The notes under the pieces are model-generated. The model did no database searches, was not told the origin of the DNA, and saw only the letters and a list, made by a program, of their open reading frames with translations. Below, piece by piece: positions 11,596-21,548 of a stretch of 48,947 nt of DNA. The position numbers and the translations under genes are program-made. Numbering within the stretch: the stretch's first letter is position 1; every line of letters starts with the position of its first letter. The stretch is from Stentor coeruleus (Eukaryota > Ciliophora > Heterotrichea > Heterotrichida > Stentoridae), in assembly GCA_001970955.1 (NCBI GenBank), contig MPUH01000510.1:1-48947 (forward strand), read 5' to 3'.

Positions 11596-12834
11596 CTATT
11601 TGTTTTTTTGGTTTTTCTGAGTTTTATGGACGACTTCTGGCTTTTCATCTAATTTCTCCATACAATCCTGTATAATCCTCAGCTCTTCCCAGTTTTTTTT
11701 ATGCCAAATATCTTCACTCATAAGTAAACCTTGTAATCTCATTTCTAATTCCCCTTCAAATTCCCTTCTCATCCTTAAACCTAAATCTTTTTGTTCTGCT
11801 TCTTGTAGTTTCTTTCTTAAAGTCTCCTCTTGTTTCTTAAGCATTTCTTCTTCTTTTTTAAACAATTCTTCTTTAGCCCAAAGCTCTTCACTTTGTAGCT
11901 CAGCTTCAATTTCTCTGTCTCTAAGGAGTTTTTCTTCAGCTTCAAGTTCTTCTTCTTCAAGTTCTGCTTTTTGGATTTTATCTTTTAAGTCTTTTATTTG
12001 TTCTAATAAACTTTCATGTTCTTTTTCAGCTTTTTCTTTAGCTTCTTTAAGTGTATTTTCTTCTATTGTTAAGGATTCTTGTAAGGAGTTGTAATGGTCC
12101 CATTGGAGTTTGAGGTCTTTTTCTTCTTCTTCAAGTTGTTTTTTACATTTTTCAAGGTTTTCTTTGTCTTGGGTAAGTTTTTGACTGCTAATTTGGACTT
12201 CTTCAGCTAGTTTCGCTAGTTCTAATTGCTCTTGTTGGCAGGCTTCTCCAAGAGCTTCAACTTCTTTTTCTTTGATGATAAGCTGAGCGCGTAATCGGGC
12301 TACTGAGTCTTTTTTTTCCATTGAGGTTTTCAGTTCATCTAGTTGGGACTGATACTCTTCTTTAGCTTTTCTGATACTTTCGCTTTCTTTTTTAGCTTTT
12401 TCTTCACGTCTTAGTAACTCAAGTCTTTTTTCTTCTAACATGCTCCTTCTATTAACGAGCTTTTGTTCCCTTTCTTGAATTTGCATTTCAAGTTCAGTCG
12501 GTTTGGCTAGGATATTATTCCTGCTTTCATACATCGACAATTCCTGTAAGAGTTTTTCCAGTTCTTCCTCTTCTTCCTCGCACTGTTTTTCTTTTTTCTC
12601 AATAGAAACCTCAGCCCTTTTAACCAGTTCAATCTGTTTCTCAATCGCTTTGGCTAACTCCTCAAGTTTTTTCTCCCTTTCCTCCAGCTGAAAATGTTGC
12701 TGGTTATACGAATTTATATACTCAGCAAGGGTTTCATGATGTTCATTCATCTCCACAATCTGATTATGCAGTTTATCCTGTATTTCCTCATTACTCTCAG
12801 TGCATTTGCTTTTCACAGGTTTATGTTTCGACAT
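11596..12834 (-). CDS. Coiled-coil protein, 412 aa
   Basis: The frame is open from ATG 12834 to TAG 11596. Nearly the whole chain is Glu/Lys/Gln/Leu-rich heptad-like sequence (residues about 15-400), which predicts one long parallel coiled coil. Only the first 15 residues and the Lys/Asn/Gln-rich end differ. No motor, kinase or other catalytic motif is present. Such proteins in ciliates are usually cytoskeletal or basal-body components, but this is general inference. Its start is only 60 nt from the divergent PH-domain gene, so both promoters must share that gap. Confidence 0.8.
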   Translation of the reverse strand: MSKHKPVKSKCTESNEEIQDKLHNQIVEMNEHHETLAEYINSYNQQHFQLEEREKKLEELAKAIEKQIELVKRAEVSIEKKEKQCEEEEEELEKLLQELSMYESRNNILAKPTELEMQIQEREQKLVNRRSMLEEKRLELLRREEKAKKESESIRKAKEEYQSQLDELKTSMEKKDSVARLRAQLIIKEKEVEALGEACQQEQLELAKLAEEVQISSQKLTQDKENLEKCKKQLEEEEKDLKLQWDHYNSLQESLTIEENTLKEAKEKAEKEHESLLEQIKDLKDKIQKAELEEEELEAEEKLLRDREIEAELQSEELWAKEELFKKEEEMLKKQEETLRKKLQEAEQKDLGLRMRREFEGELEMRLQGLLMSEDIWHKKNWEELRIIQDCMEKLDEKPEVVHKTQKNQKNK

Positions 12835-12894
12835 TTTAAATCCTAATTTCCTTTTAAATACTCCATAAAATCCTAGAAAAAATGTAATTATAAA

Positions 12895-14706
12895 ATGGAC
12901 TCTGAAAAATACGTCGACACTATGTATAAAGGTCCAACATTAATACGAGGGTATTTGAAAAAGCTCAAAAGCGAATCAGCATTTTCTAAATTCATATCGA
13001 AATTCAATAAAAGGTATTTTATACTAGATCTCAATAACTATTTTTTTGGATATCAAGATAAAGAAACATCATCTAAATTTCATAGATATGAACTTATAGA
13101 TCTTATTAATATTGACCCTAACCCTAGGGTTATGGAGATTTGTGACTGGAAATTTGCTTTTGTTGTTGAGATTAGAAGAAGAGTTTATACACTTTATGCT
13201 GATTCGGTTTCTGCGCATAATGAATGGTGTTCAGCGTTTAGGGCTTGTATTAAACCTATGGAAAAAATTAAACAACAAAATGAGGTAAATAGACCTATTC
13301 CATATCCACAAAGCAAAGATTTGGATATAAAACCTCCGATACCAATTGAAAATAATATTTTGAATGATAAAAAAGACCCCATTTATCAGCAAAGTAATGG
13401 TTTAGATTTGAATAGAGAAATAAACTCACCTTTACCAAAGAGAAATGAAGAAGTAGATATTCAGGAAAATAAACTTCCTCGTTATGAATCTTATGCTCCA
13501 GATGCACCGAATGCTGATGAAGCTAAAGGTAAAACTCCTCAGTTCCATGTGACTGAAGAAAATAAAACTCCTTATCAAGAATTTCATGAAATCAATGCTA
13601 GAGTCCCTGAACCGCCAGTGGTTCAGCAAAGATATCAGAAAAACGATTATAATGTAGAACCACAACCTATATATAAAGACCAAAAACCAATACCTGAAGC
13701 TCAAAGTGGTCCTAAGTTTGTTATGATTAAAGGAGATTTCCAAGAAGAAAACAAAAATGTTAAGATAAACCAAATCCGCAAACCAATCAAAGATGATGAC
13801 GATGATGAAATCAGCCTTGTCTCAGGGCCGAAGTCTTTAAAAAAGTCTGATGATTTAGAACCTGTCATTCCTATAATGCAAATTCGCCCACCAAGCGCTA
13901 GAGGTATAGAAACCCGGGCAGAGCGTAAGTCTGATCTGACAAAACCCCAAAAAGAACAAGAAAAAGACCCATGGGATATATCAAACAGGCCTATAATAAA
14001 AGCTGAACCTATAGCATTTAAATCAAGCGGCATTCTTGATATGATGGCAGAAATGAATGATCTTGGTCTTGATAATGTAGAAATCCGCCCTTTATCGTAT
14101 TTAAAACAAAAACCCCCACAAGAGACTTTTTCAAAACTCCCACAAGAAGCTTTTTCAAAATCCCCACAAGAAACTTTTTCAAAACCCCAACAAGAAACCT
14201 TCGCCAAACCTTTAGAAAATCCTCAAAAAAGGGAAACTAAAGAAGCATTTACTAAACCTCCTGAGCCAGTCAAACCTATAAAAACTCAAAAAAAACGCCC
14301 TGAGACCTTTAGTAAACCTCAAGAAGCTATTTATCAACCTACAGGACAGATAAAAAATACAGAGTTTATTGAAAAACCATCACCACAAGCTGATGAAAAC
14401 AGTGATTGGGATGATGATACAAAACCAGTGGTTGAAAAACGTGAAAAAATTGAAAGACCTGAGAAAGTTGAGAAAAAAGGGATTGGGTCTATAACTGTAA
14501 AGCCTGTAGTAAAGAAAACACAAATAAAATTTGTGGAAAAGCCTGAGATTGTGCCAGATGATGAGTATGCGAGTAAGAAAAAGTCTGAACCTTCTAGGAA
14601 AGTGCAAGTGGAAGTTCCAAAAACTAAAGGAAAAGCTGTTTTTAAAGAGAAAACCTTAGAAAGAGCTCAAGGGAAGGATTGCGACTGGGATGAATGGGAT
14701 GATTAA
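12895..14706 (+). CDS. PH-domain protein with long disordered tail, 603 aa
   Basis: Residues about 15-122 form a pleckstrin homology domain. It opens with IRGYLKKLKSES, continues with a KRYFILDL strand and a YTLYADSV strand, and closes with a C-terminal helix carrying the diagnostic Trp (HNEWCSAFRACI). The domain should bind phosphoinositides or a protein partner. The rest is Lys/Pro/Glu-rich and likely disordered. It includes a short tandem array of PQETFSK-like heptads near residues 405-435 and two acidic Trp motifs, SDWDDD and the extreme C-terminal DWDEWDD. Acidic Trp/aromatic ends of this kind often dock adaptor or trafficking proteins, though that is inference. The stop lies 28 nt from the stop of the convergent next gene. 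Confidence 0.85.
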   Translation: MDSEKYVDTMYKGPTLIRGYLKKLKSESAFSKFISKFNKRYFILDLNNYFFGYQDKETSSKFHRYELIDLINIDPNPRVMEICDWKFAFVVEIRRRVYTLYADSVSAHNEWCSAFRACIKPMEKIKQQNEVNRPIPYPQSKDLDIKPPIPIENNILNDKKDPIYQQSNGLDLNREINSPLPKRNEEVDIQENKLPRYESYAPDAPNADEAKGKTPQFHVTEENKTPYQEFHEINARVPEPPVVQQRYQKNDYNVEPQPIYKDQKPIPEAQSGPKFVMIKGDFQEENKNVKINQIRKPIKDDDDDEISLVSGPKSLKKSDDLEPVIPIMQIRPPSARGIETRAERKSDLTKPQKEQEKDPWDISNRPIIKAEPIAFKSSGILDMMAEMNDLGLDNVEIRPLSYLKQKPPQETFSKLPQEAFSKSPQETFSKPQQETFAKPLENPQKRETKEAFTKPPEPVKPIKTQKKRPETFSKPQEAIYQPTGQIKNTEFIEKPSPQADENSDWDDDTKPVVEKREKIERPEKVEKKGIGSITVKPVVKKTQIKFVEKPEIVPDDEYASKKKSEPSRKVQVEVPKTKGKAVFKEKTLERAQGKDCDWDEWDD

Positions 14707-14734
14707 TTTTTAGTATTTTAAAATAATATCATCC

Positions 14735-15706
14735 TTAATCTGCGCTAATTAAAAAAGACTCAGACGTAAAATCTTGATCTGTATTCAATGAGTCTTCGAT
14801 TTCCTTAAGCGGAACTAGTACTGGAGTTAAACACATTGGGCTATTTTGAAACAGTTCCAACTCCGACCGGTACTTATAAATTTCGCTTTTCAAAAACTCT
14901 TTATCCGTGTTCAGCTGGCGCAAAGCGTCAAAATCTTTCCTTTCTTCCTCATACAATAAAAAATGCCTCTTCATATCTTCCTGTTGTTCCATATGTAATT
15001 GTTGATCAGCCTTAAGTTCATTTAACTGTTTCTGCATTTCTGTTTTCAACAAAATCTTAGACCTTAAAACAAAAGCATTTGTAGGAAGTTTCGGGACAAC
15101 TAAAGTTTGTCTTCTCTTAAGCCTCCTTCTTGCAGCAAGTCTTATATGTTTTTCCTTTAATTGTTCAGTTTTAATCTTAGCATCTTTGGATTTTTCCTTA
15201 TATAAATCTACTTCTTTAGTCAAAACATTTATTTTTTTAATCAAATCTGAAATTCCTTCTAAGTTTTCTTTATACATTTTATGTTTTTCTTCTATATGTG
15301 ATAAATAATGTTTCCTTTCTTGTGCATATTTTTTCTGTTTTTCAAAATACTGTTGTGAATCGCTGAGGTCTGAACTAAGTTCAACAAAAGTTGTGTTTTT
15401 CCTAGAAATCAAAACGATAAAATGGTTTACGTATTTAGAAAGGTCTTTGTCTTTAAGTTTTATATACTTTTTAGCTTTGATTTTATCTAGGATTTTCTCT
15501 GAGTTCCTGATTTCTCCGACCAAGTTCGCATTTTTCCTTTTCAAATCTCTTAGTTTTTTCGTCTCAATACATGTTTTCTTTGTATTTTGGGCAAGTTTTA
15601 ATTGGTTTATTTCGTAGTTCAGAGAACTACGCTTTTGTATAAAACTTGACACTAGGTGGGTTAATGCTCTGATCTCAGGGTCTACAATGCTTTGATTGTT
15701 TCCCAT
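14735..15706 (-). CDS. Coiled-coil protein, probably N-myristoylated, 323 aa
   Basis: ATG 15706 gives MGNNQSIVD. Gly2 with a small polar residue at position 6 fits the N-myristoylation consensus. Most of the rest (about 25-295) is Lys/Glu/Leu-rich heptad sequence, with a basic break around KHIRLAARRRLKRRQ. It is likely a membrane-tethered coiled-coil scaffold; the tether is inference from the N-terminus. It converges with the PH-domain gene (28 nt between stops) and diverges from the LITAF-like gene (56 nt between starts). No enzymatic domain was seen. Confidence 0.8.
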   Translation of the reverse strand: MGNNQSIVDPEIRALTHLVSSFIQKRSSLNYEINQLKLAQNTKKTCIETKKLRDLKRKNANLVGEIRNSEKILDKIKAKKYIKLKDKDLSKYVNHFIVLISRKNTTFVELSSDLSDSQQYFEKQKKYAQERKHYLSHIEEKHKMYKENLEGISDLIKKINVLTKEVDLYKEKSKDAKIKTEQLKEKHIRLAARRRLKRRQTLVVPKLPTNAFVLRSKILLKTEMQKQLNELKADQQLHMEQQEDMKRHFLLYEEERKDFDALRQLNTDKEFLKSEIYKYRSELELFQNSPMCLTPVLVPLKEIEDSLNTDQDFTSESFLISAD

Positions 15707-15762
15707 TTTCTACGCTTTTTATTAGGATTTTTTGATTTTTATTAAAAAAAATTAACGGCAAA

Positions 15763-16446
15763 ATGACGTCTGACCAAAAACTCACATTAAAGTTCTTGAA
15801 TTCTCCGAAATCAGCCTTACCTCAACACAAAGCAACGTTATCAGAAAGTAGATATAATAGTCGGGGTGATGAAACTGGAGAAACAGGTGGTGTTAATGAA
15901 GCTGAGAATTTTCAAACTATACAAGGGTTTTGTTTAAAAGACATAATACCAAATAAAGAAAACACTCATATAAGAGGCTTATCACAGCCTATTGATGTAT
16001 TAACCCCTGAATTATTATTTGGGCATAAAAGGCAGCAGAGTTTAGGACAAAGACCAATTGGTCAAGTATTTGATACTTCTCAAGGTGCAACACCAAAATT
16101 AGAAGATGTGGAAGTCGAGAATTTTAAGTATTCGAATCATTCGAGGAAGATTAGTGATTGTGATATTGTTGTATATGCTGATAATAGAGAGATGATAACG
16201 AGTAATGATGTGCTAAGAAGGAGTCTGCCAGTATTTGGTAGTAACCCTTGTACAGCGTATTGTAAGGATTGTAATAGGGAAGTTCATACAAGGGTTGAGT
16301 TTGCTAAGAAGACGAATATACCATTTAGTTTCTTAGATTTTATAAGCTCGTTTTTTGCTTGTTGCGGCGAACCTACCTGGCTTCTTAAGCTCCGAGTGCA
16401 CAAATGTGAAGAATGCAACAAAGTCCTTGCAAGAATTTGTAACTAA
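15763..16446 (+). CDS. LITAF-like zinc-ribbon membrane protein, 227 aa
   Basis: The C-terminal about 62 residues match the LITAF/SIMPLE domain. A first CxxC pair (Cys167, Cys170) is followed by a hydrophobic, aromatic loop (FSFLDFISSFFACC) ending in Cys200-Cys201 and a Gly-Glu-Pro turn, then an HKCEEC knuckle (Cys215, Cys218). In the family the two halves bind one zinc and the hydrophobic loop inserts into endosomal or lysosomal membranes. The N-terminal 160 residues are polar and probably disordered. The position and order of Cys residues are seen; endosomal location is family knowledge. The ATG follows AAA like most starts in the window. Confidence 0.8.
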   Translation: MTSDQKLTLKFLNSPKSALPQHKATLSESRYNSRGDETGETGGVNEAENFQTIQGFCLKDIIPNKENTHIRGLSQPIDVLTPELLFGHKRQQSLGQRPIGQVFDTSQGATPKLEDVEVENFKYSNHSRKISDCDIVVYADNREMITSNDVLRRSLPVFGSNPCTAYCKDCNREVHTRVEFAKKTNIPFSFLDFISSFFACCGEPTWLLKLRVHKCEECNKVLARICN

Positions 16447-17609
16447 AGTAGGTATGTAAAAATTAACTAGCTTCATTAAATTCCACCCACAAATAAGACC
16501 CAAAAGATTTTTTCACAGTAAATATTCTCCACATATTAGAACTCCATTTTTTATTCCCAGATCCTTTAACACCACACTAAAAACAAATTCTTCCTTTTAT
16601 TTAAAGCCTATCCTCTAACCCAAAAAATATTCCCCTTAAATACATCTAATGTAAAAATTCTCATGATTTCCTATAAGTTTTATTTTCCATGATCCTGATT
16701 CCTATTAATGTTTTTTACTGTAGCAGACTTTATTATAATCTCTTATAAAGGGTTTGAAAATGAAGTGATATAGGGAAAAATTCAGAAATACTGTTTAAAA
16801 CTTTTAAATTGTATAGAAAAATCTGGGATTTGACTGTATTAGTATTAAGATAATGTTAGATTTACAATTTTTTTAAAGATTAGATTTCATATTGATAGCA
16901 AAGATGATATACAGTGTTTTTACTTGAGTAGATTATAAGGGCGAAAAGTTTTTTGAGATTTATTTACAGAAGTTTGAGATTAGAAGTTTAAGATAATCTA
17001 GGCTGTTGATAAGTGATGAATTCTATAATTTGTAGCTGAATATAGACATATATATTTATATTAGGATATATAAGAAGGGAGATTTTTGTATATTTAATGA
17101 GGTTTATGATTATAATAGGCTTTTTTGTGTGGATAATATATAGAAAGTTTTTTTTTAAGCATTTATATGAGTAAGATGTGGGTTTATAGGAATTAAGAGG
17201 GTTTTAGTTATAGAATGACTTCTTGTAATAGAAATATACTATATTTTATATAATTGTATGGGTGTTAGTATTTTAGTTAAGTTTTTTATATGTTTTAAGA
17301 ATTAGATATAATAAATATTAGAGAAAATATTTTACGACTAAAGTTATATAAAAACCCCACGATTATTATGGTATTATATCATCTATTTTAATAATAAAAT
17401 CAAAATTTTAAGTTATACATCCTCTCTCTATTCTTCATTATAATATCCTCTATATACAAATCTCAAAAATCCTGACAAACCAGTACCTCTTTATATCTAT
17501 ATTCCTAACCCCAATCTAAAAACAATTATAAAAATACCCATCTAATCCTATCTCAAATCACATAAAAAAACCCTTCTTCATAGTTTTGCTATTAATAAAA
17601 AAACTTCAA
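16447..17609. other. Intergenic with an extra strand-composition switch
   Basis: About 1.16 kb have no convincing open frame. The composition is A/C-rich at 16480-16680, G/T-rich at about 16740-17330, and A/C-rich again up to the next ATG. Other gaps show only one switch (G/T to A/C). The A/C-to-G/T flip near 16.7 kb could mark a small RNA gene or a lost gene, but I cannot identify one. Confidence 0.5.
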
Positions 17610-19880
17610 ATGTCCAGCAACAGTTCTCTAATAATCGATGATGACCTTGATGTCGACGAAGGTGCAGTGATAAAAACTGTCCAATCCTCAATCTTCGAAC
17701 TCAAAAACTCTTCAATTCAATCTTCAGACTTCAACATCCCCTCATCTCCAATAATCTCAGAAATAAAACCAATTCAATCAGAAACTCCTGATCTTATACA
17801 AACCCAAAGTCGCCCAAGTTTAAAAAGCGAAATTATCCCAGAACAGATTTCAAGAATTGAGTTTTCAGTTGAAGATGTTCAGTCAATTTATGATACCAAA
17901 AAAGAAACAGGGCCGAAGAATTTTTTAAAAAAGAACATCGAAATTACTAAAAAGAAAAAAGAAGAAATCAATCTAGACGATATTGATATAAATGAACTGA
18001 TTCTTGAAGATGATGATATAAAAAGAACACCTGTTAATGTTGATGAAAGGTTTTATAAATATCAAAATAAGGTCAATGCGAAAATAAAAACTTTAACTAA
18101 GGAACTTCAAGAAAAAGAGATGGAAAAATGCACATTTAAACCTGATTTGAAGTCGCAAGGAGCAAAAAGGAGGACGACTGATCAGTTTTTAGATCAAATG
18201 AAAATGTATGAAAAAATGAAAAATGATAAAATTGAGTTGCTTAGGACACATAAAAATGAGATAAATGAAGAAGAAGCAGTTCATCATCCTACAATAAATT
18301 TGAGATCTAAAGAAATACTAGCGAAAAAAGGAGAGAATCATGAACCGATATATGAAAAATTATATAAATCAGCAACAAAAGAAAAAGAAAAACCTGAAGA
18401 AAAATCTCCTTTAAAACTCACTCCATCTAAATCAAGTACAGCCCGAAGAACTGAACCTATAGAAAATGTTTTATATGAAGATGCATTAAGACGTGCTTCA
18501 AAACAAAAAATTGAAATAAAACCTCAAATTAAAGAACCTCAAACAAATATAAAATCACATCAAGTTTTGGCTAAAAAATTTACTAAAGAGTTTCAAGATG
18601 TTGTCCTTGCTTTGAGTATTAAAAGTGAAATTTGTACAGTTGAAGATGCGGTAAAAATACTTTTGTGTTTGAATTTTATTAGAAACAATCAAGAACACCC
18701 TAAGTTTTTGGAAGAAAAAACTTTAGTTGATAAGTTTTTTAAGGTAATAAACGCGAATGAGGAAGTTTTATTGAAGAATATACTTAAGATGTCCTTAGCG
18801 ATTATGAATATTTATATCCCATCTTTGACTACTGAGATTGATAATCAGGAAAATCCTGAAAATAGTCAGGTTTCTGGGTTTTCTATGACGAAAGAAGATG
18901 TTTTAAAAATACATAAACAGTTTGGTGTTTTTTATGAGAACAGGCAACTTTCGAATCAGGTGGTTAAGAATGTACAGCAGGAAGAGTACCCGTTTAAACC
19001 TCAACTCACTCCTGGAACTGAAGTTCTTGCGAAAGAGGTACAGAAAAGAGCAGGAAGTTTGTGTTCAGTTAAACGTGAAGCCTACCTACAAAGAGAAAAA
19101 CAGAAAACCCAAGAAAAACACGAAAAACTCAAAAAAGAAAAAGAAGAACGTGAAGCCCAATTTTGTACCTTTAAGCCCAACCTCCTGACAAAATCAACTT
19201 CCAAACCTGAATCTGGCGACAAAAATCGAAGTTTAGCTCTATATGAGCAATCAAAAGAACTCAAAGAGAAAAAAGCTCAAAAATTGAAAAACATAAACGA
19301 ATTAGAGCAAGAAAAAAACCTTTCCGAATGCACATTTACTCCAAAACTAGAAAAAGTTAAAGTTAAAGAAGATCGTGACATTCTCAATAGCAAAAGTGTT
19401 CAACAACAGTTAATGAGAATGCAAAAAGCTAGAGAAGAACAAGAAAGGAAAAAAAATATATTAGAAAGACCAGTAAAAGGGTCAGCAATAAGCACTGGTA
19501 TAGATTATTCACATAAATCCAAGTCATCTTTTAAACCCCCACTTCCTGGAGGACAAAGAAGTCCTTTAAAAAGTTCTCAAGGTGGGGATTTTTTTGCTGA
19601 TTTTAATACAAAAACTACTGCTACTATGGATAGTTTAGATAAACAAGCTGAACTTGATGAGGTTATTAATAGGGCAATGAATCATGGGAAAAAAAAAGTT
19701 GTTATTTTGGATGAAGATGAAGAAATACAACTTGAAGTAAAAATGCCAGATGGAAGTAATAAGACGTTAATTATTCCACCTGATGCTGATAAGGAACTTA
19801 AGATTTCTATGTTTATATTAGAAAATAGACTGAATGAAGATCTTGGTAGAAAGTTGAGAGCGAGCCTTTTAAACTTATAA
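17610..19880 (+). CDS. CTFxP-repeat protein, 756 aa
   Basis: I take ATG 17610 (MSSNSSLIIDDDLDVDE) as the start; the frame is open a little further upstream but has no ATG there. The protein carries repeated short motifs of the form (E)CTFxPxL: KCTFKPDLKS, HHPTINLRS, EYPFKPQLTP, FCTFKPNLL and ECTFTPKLEK. Each follows or precedes Lys/Glu-rich helices. A more ordered stretch lies between about residues 310 and 470. The same motif architecture occurs in the gene at 31594-33366, so the two are members of one family. Comparable proteins are frequent in protists, mostly uncharacterised, and a cytoskeletal role is only a guess. It ends with a compact acidic/hydrophobic segment (EEIQLEVKMPDGSNKTLIIP). 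Confidence 0.8.
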   Translation: MSSNSSLIIDDDLDVDEGAVIKTVQSSIFELKNSSIQSSDFNIPSSPIISEIKPIQSETPDLIQTQSRPSLKSEIIPEQISRIEFSVEDVQSIYDTKKETGPKNFLKKNIEITKKKKEEINLDDIDINELILEDDDIKRTPVNVDERFYKYQNKVNAKIKTLTKELQEKEMEKCTFKPDLKSQGAKRRTTDQFLDQMKMYEKMKNDKIELLRTHKNEINEEEAVHHPTINLRSKEILAKKGENHEPIYEKLYKSATKEKEKPEEKSPLKLTPSKSSTARRTEPIENVLYEDALRRASKQKIEIKPQIKEPQTNIKSHQVLAKKFTKEFQDVVLALSIKSEICTVEDAVKILLCLNFIRNNQEHPKFLEEKTLVDKFFKVINANEEVLLKNILKMSLAIMNIYIPSLTTEIDNQENPENSQVSGFSMTKEDVLKIHKQFGVFYENRQLSNQVVKNVQQEEYPFKPQLTPGTEVLAKEVQKRAGSLCSVKREAYLQREKQKTQEKHEKLKKEKEEREAQFCTFKPNLLTKSTSKPESGDKNRSLALYEQSKELKEKKAQKLKNINELEQEKNLSECTFTPKLEKVKVKEDRDILNSKSVQQQLMRMQKAREEQERKKNILERPVKGSAISTGIDYSHKSKSSFKPPLPGGQRSPLKSSQGGDFFADFNTKTTATMDSLDKQAELDEVINRAMNHGKKKVVILDEDEEIQLEVKMPDGSNKTLIIPPDADKELKISMFILENRLNEDLGRKLRASLLNL

Positions 19881-20552
19881 AGTTAGTAATTATAGTGTTA
19901 ATGAAAGTCTTTTTGGAGATTTTTGAGGTGATGATGATTGTTGGGTATGCTATAGATTTTATGTGATATTTTTATATTTATGTTTTTATATTGGTTTATA
20001 TTTGAGTCTTCAAGATTATCTTTACGATAGTTTTGGGTGTTAGGGTGCTAATTTATAAAATATAAATTACTATATGAAATATGAAATAACTAAATACAAC
20101 ACAAGCTCAATGATTCATCAAGATAAAAATTATAAAAAAAAACTAAGTATTACAAATATATTATTGCTAAAAAATACATTTTATAATAAGCAATAACATA
20201 CCTAAAAAATAATATACTCTTTCAAGTTTACACAAATCATTTATCTCACACAAAATAATCACCCTAATCCCCAAAACTAATCATAATTATTACCCAATCT
20301 TCCATCACTCACTTCTAAAATCACAAAGTCTAATACAAATATTTATCATATAATCCCAATAACTAAAATTCCTAAACAAAAAAATAAACCCATCTTAAAC
20401 CCCTAAAAAAAAATCAAACCTCGCAATGTCTAAACCATTTCCATCTACAAACCATAAACCTTCAATATAACAATACCAAAACATCCTTAAAATTTATCAT
20501 TCCATCTACCAAATCATCATTTATACTAAAAATCATTTGTCGTTATATAAAA
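19881..20552. other. Intergenic with G/T to A/C composition switch
   Basis: The left part is G-rich and C-poor on the plus strand (14 G and 1 C in 19921-19980). The right part is the opposite (2 G and 33 C in 20221-20340). No open frame or RNA gene was recognised. Confidence 0.6.
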
Positions 20553-21017
20553 ATGTTTAAAAATTTCAGCCTAGAAACCGACTGCGGAATGGACAGTCCA
20601 ATTTCCCTAAACGATATCGACAACTCTGAACAGTTTCACACATTTTCTATAGGCGAATCAAATATAAATCCTATAAAACCAACAAAATTACCTATTCCTG
20701 TACTTAGAATTGACTTAACTTCGTTATCTAAAAAAGAAGATATACAAGTTGTTTCTATAGGTTATAAAGCTATAAGACGTAAAGAAAATACTACACAATT
20801 TTTAGCTGTTAAAAGAAAATCTGTTACCAGCACTGTTACAAGACAAGTTATAAGTAAAAAAAATATATGTAGGCCACCTCTACAAGAAAAAAATACAATA
20901 AAAAGTTATGTTGCAAAACCTGTTGAGACTATGAAATATAAATCTTTGTCACCGTTTGTTAGACAAATTACTGTAAATGCTTCTAGGTTTTCTAAAGATC
21001 AGAGAAGTGAATTATAA
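20553..21017 (+). CDS. Small unknown protein, 154 aa
   Basis: The open frame runs from ATG 20553, in the AAAATG context shared by most genes here, to TAA. The N-terminal third is acidic and Ser/Asn-rich. The remainder is basic, with a VVSIGYKAIRRKENTTQFL segment that could be a small ordered element, and a K/R/S-rich end. No domain, signal peptide or membrane segment was recognised. It is flanked by compositional switches on both sides like the other genes, which supports it as real. Confidence 0.6.
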   Translation: MFKNFSLETDCGMDSPISLNDIDNSEQFHTFSIGESNINPIKPTKLPIPVLRIDLTSLSKKEDIQVVSIGYKAIRRKENTTQFLAVKRKSVTSTVTRQVISKKNICRPPLQEKNTIKSYVAKPVETMKYKSLSPFVRQITVNASRFSKDQRSEL

Positions 21018-21548
21018 AAATAATAAGTTTTCCTTTTGAGATTAAAATTATGTGTTTATGGCTTTTGGTGGAAATTTAAGGCTTTTGGGTTTGATGAAGA
21101 TAAGCTTTGAATTTGAGGGATTTTATGATTTTGAGGTTAGAGGATTAGATTTTGTGTAGTGATAATAATAAGGATTTTTTGTGTTGTGAGCTATAATTGA
21201 TGATGGGAGAATATAATTTTATCATTTAAGTTTTTATGATTTTGGATTTTAATGGTAATTGCTTTTTTTAGTAAATTGTCTAACTAAATCATCCTACCAA
21301 ACTATTTAAAATACCAAATCACTGCATAATTCCTCTATACAATAAATATCTCAACATCAAGGTATAAAATCCCAAATTTCATACCTTATCCCATCATTTC
21401 TCTAAATCCTCTATCACAATTTTTTATAACCACAAAATTATCATAAAAATTAACCCTTACTTCCTAATCTTTCCTCTTTTCCCATTTTCCCTAACTACAG
21501 CATTCTTATATCAAATTCATATTATTATTCTATCTAAAAACCTTAAAT
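21018..21548. other. Intergenic between convergent genes
   Basis: G/T-rich sequence up to about 21290 (20 G and 3 C in 21061-21120) is followed by A/C-rich sequence to 21548 (2 G and 17 C in 21361-21420). No gene was recognised. Confidence 0.6.

Noticed and set aside
13226..13240. GTGTTCAGCGTTTAG in the PH-domain gene as a hidden 15-nt intron
   Set aside because: Position 10 is G, and the sequence encodes part of the C-terminal helix of the PH domain (CSAFRA), so removing it would damage the domain.
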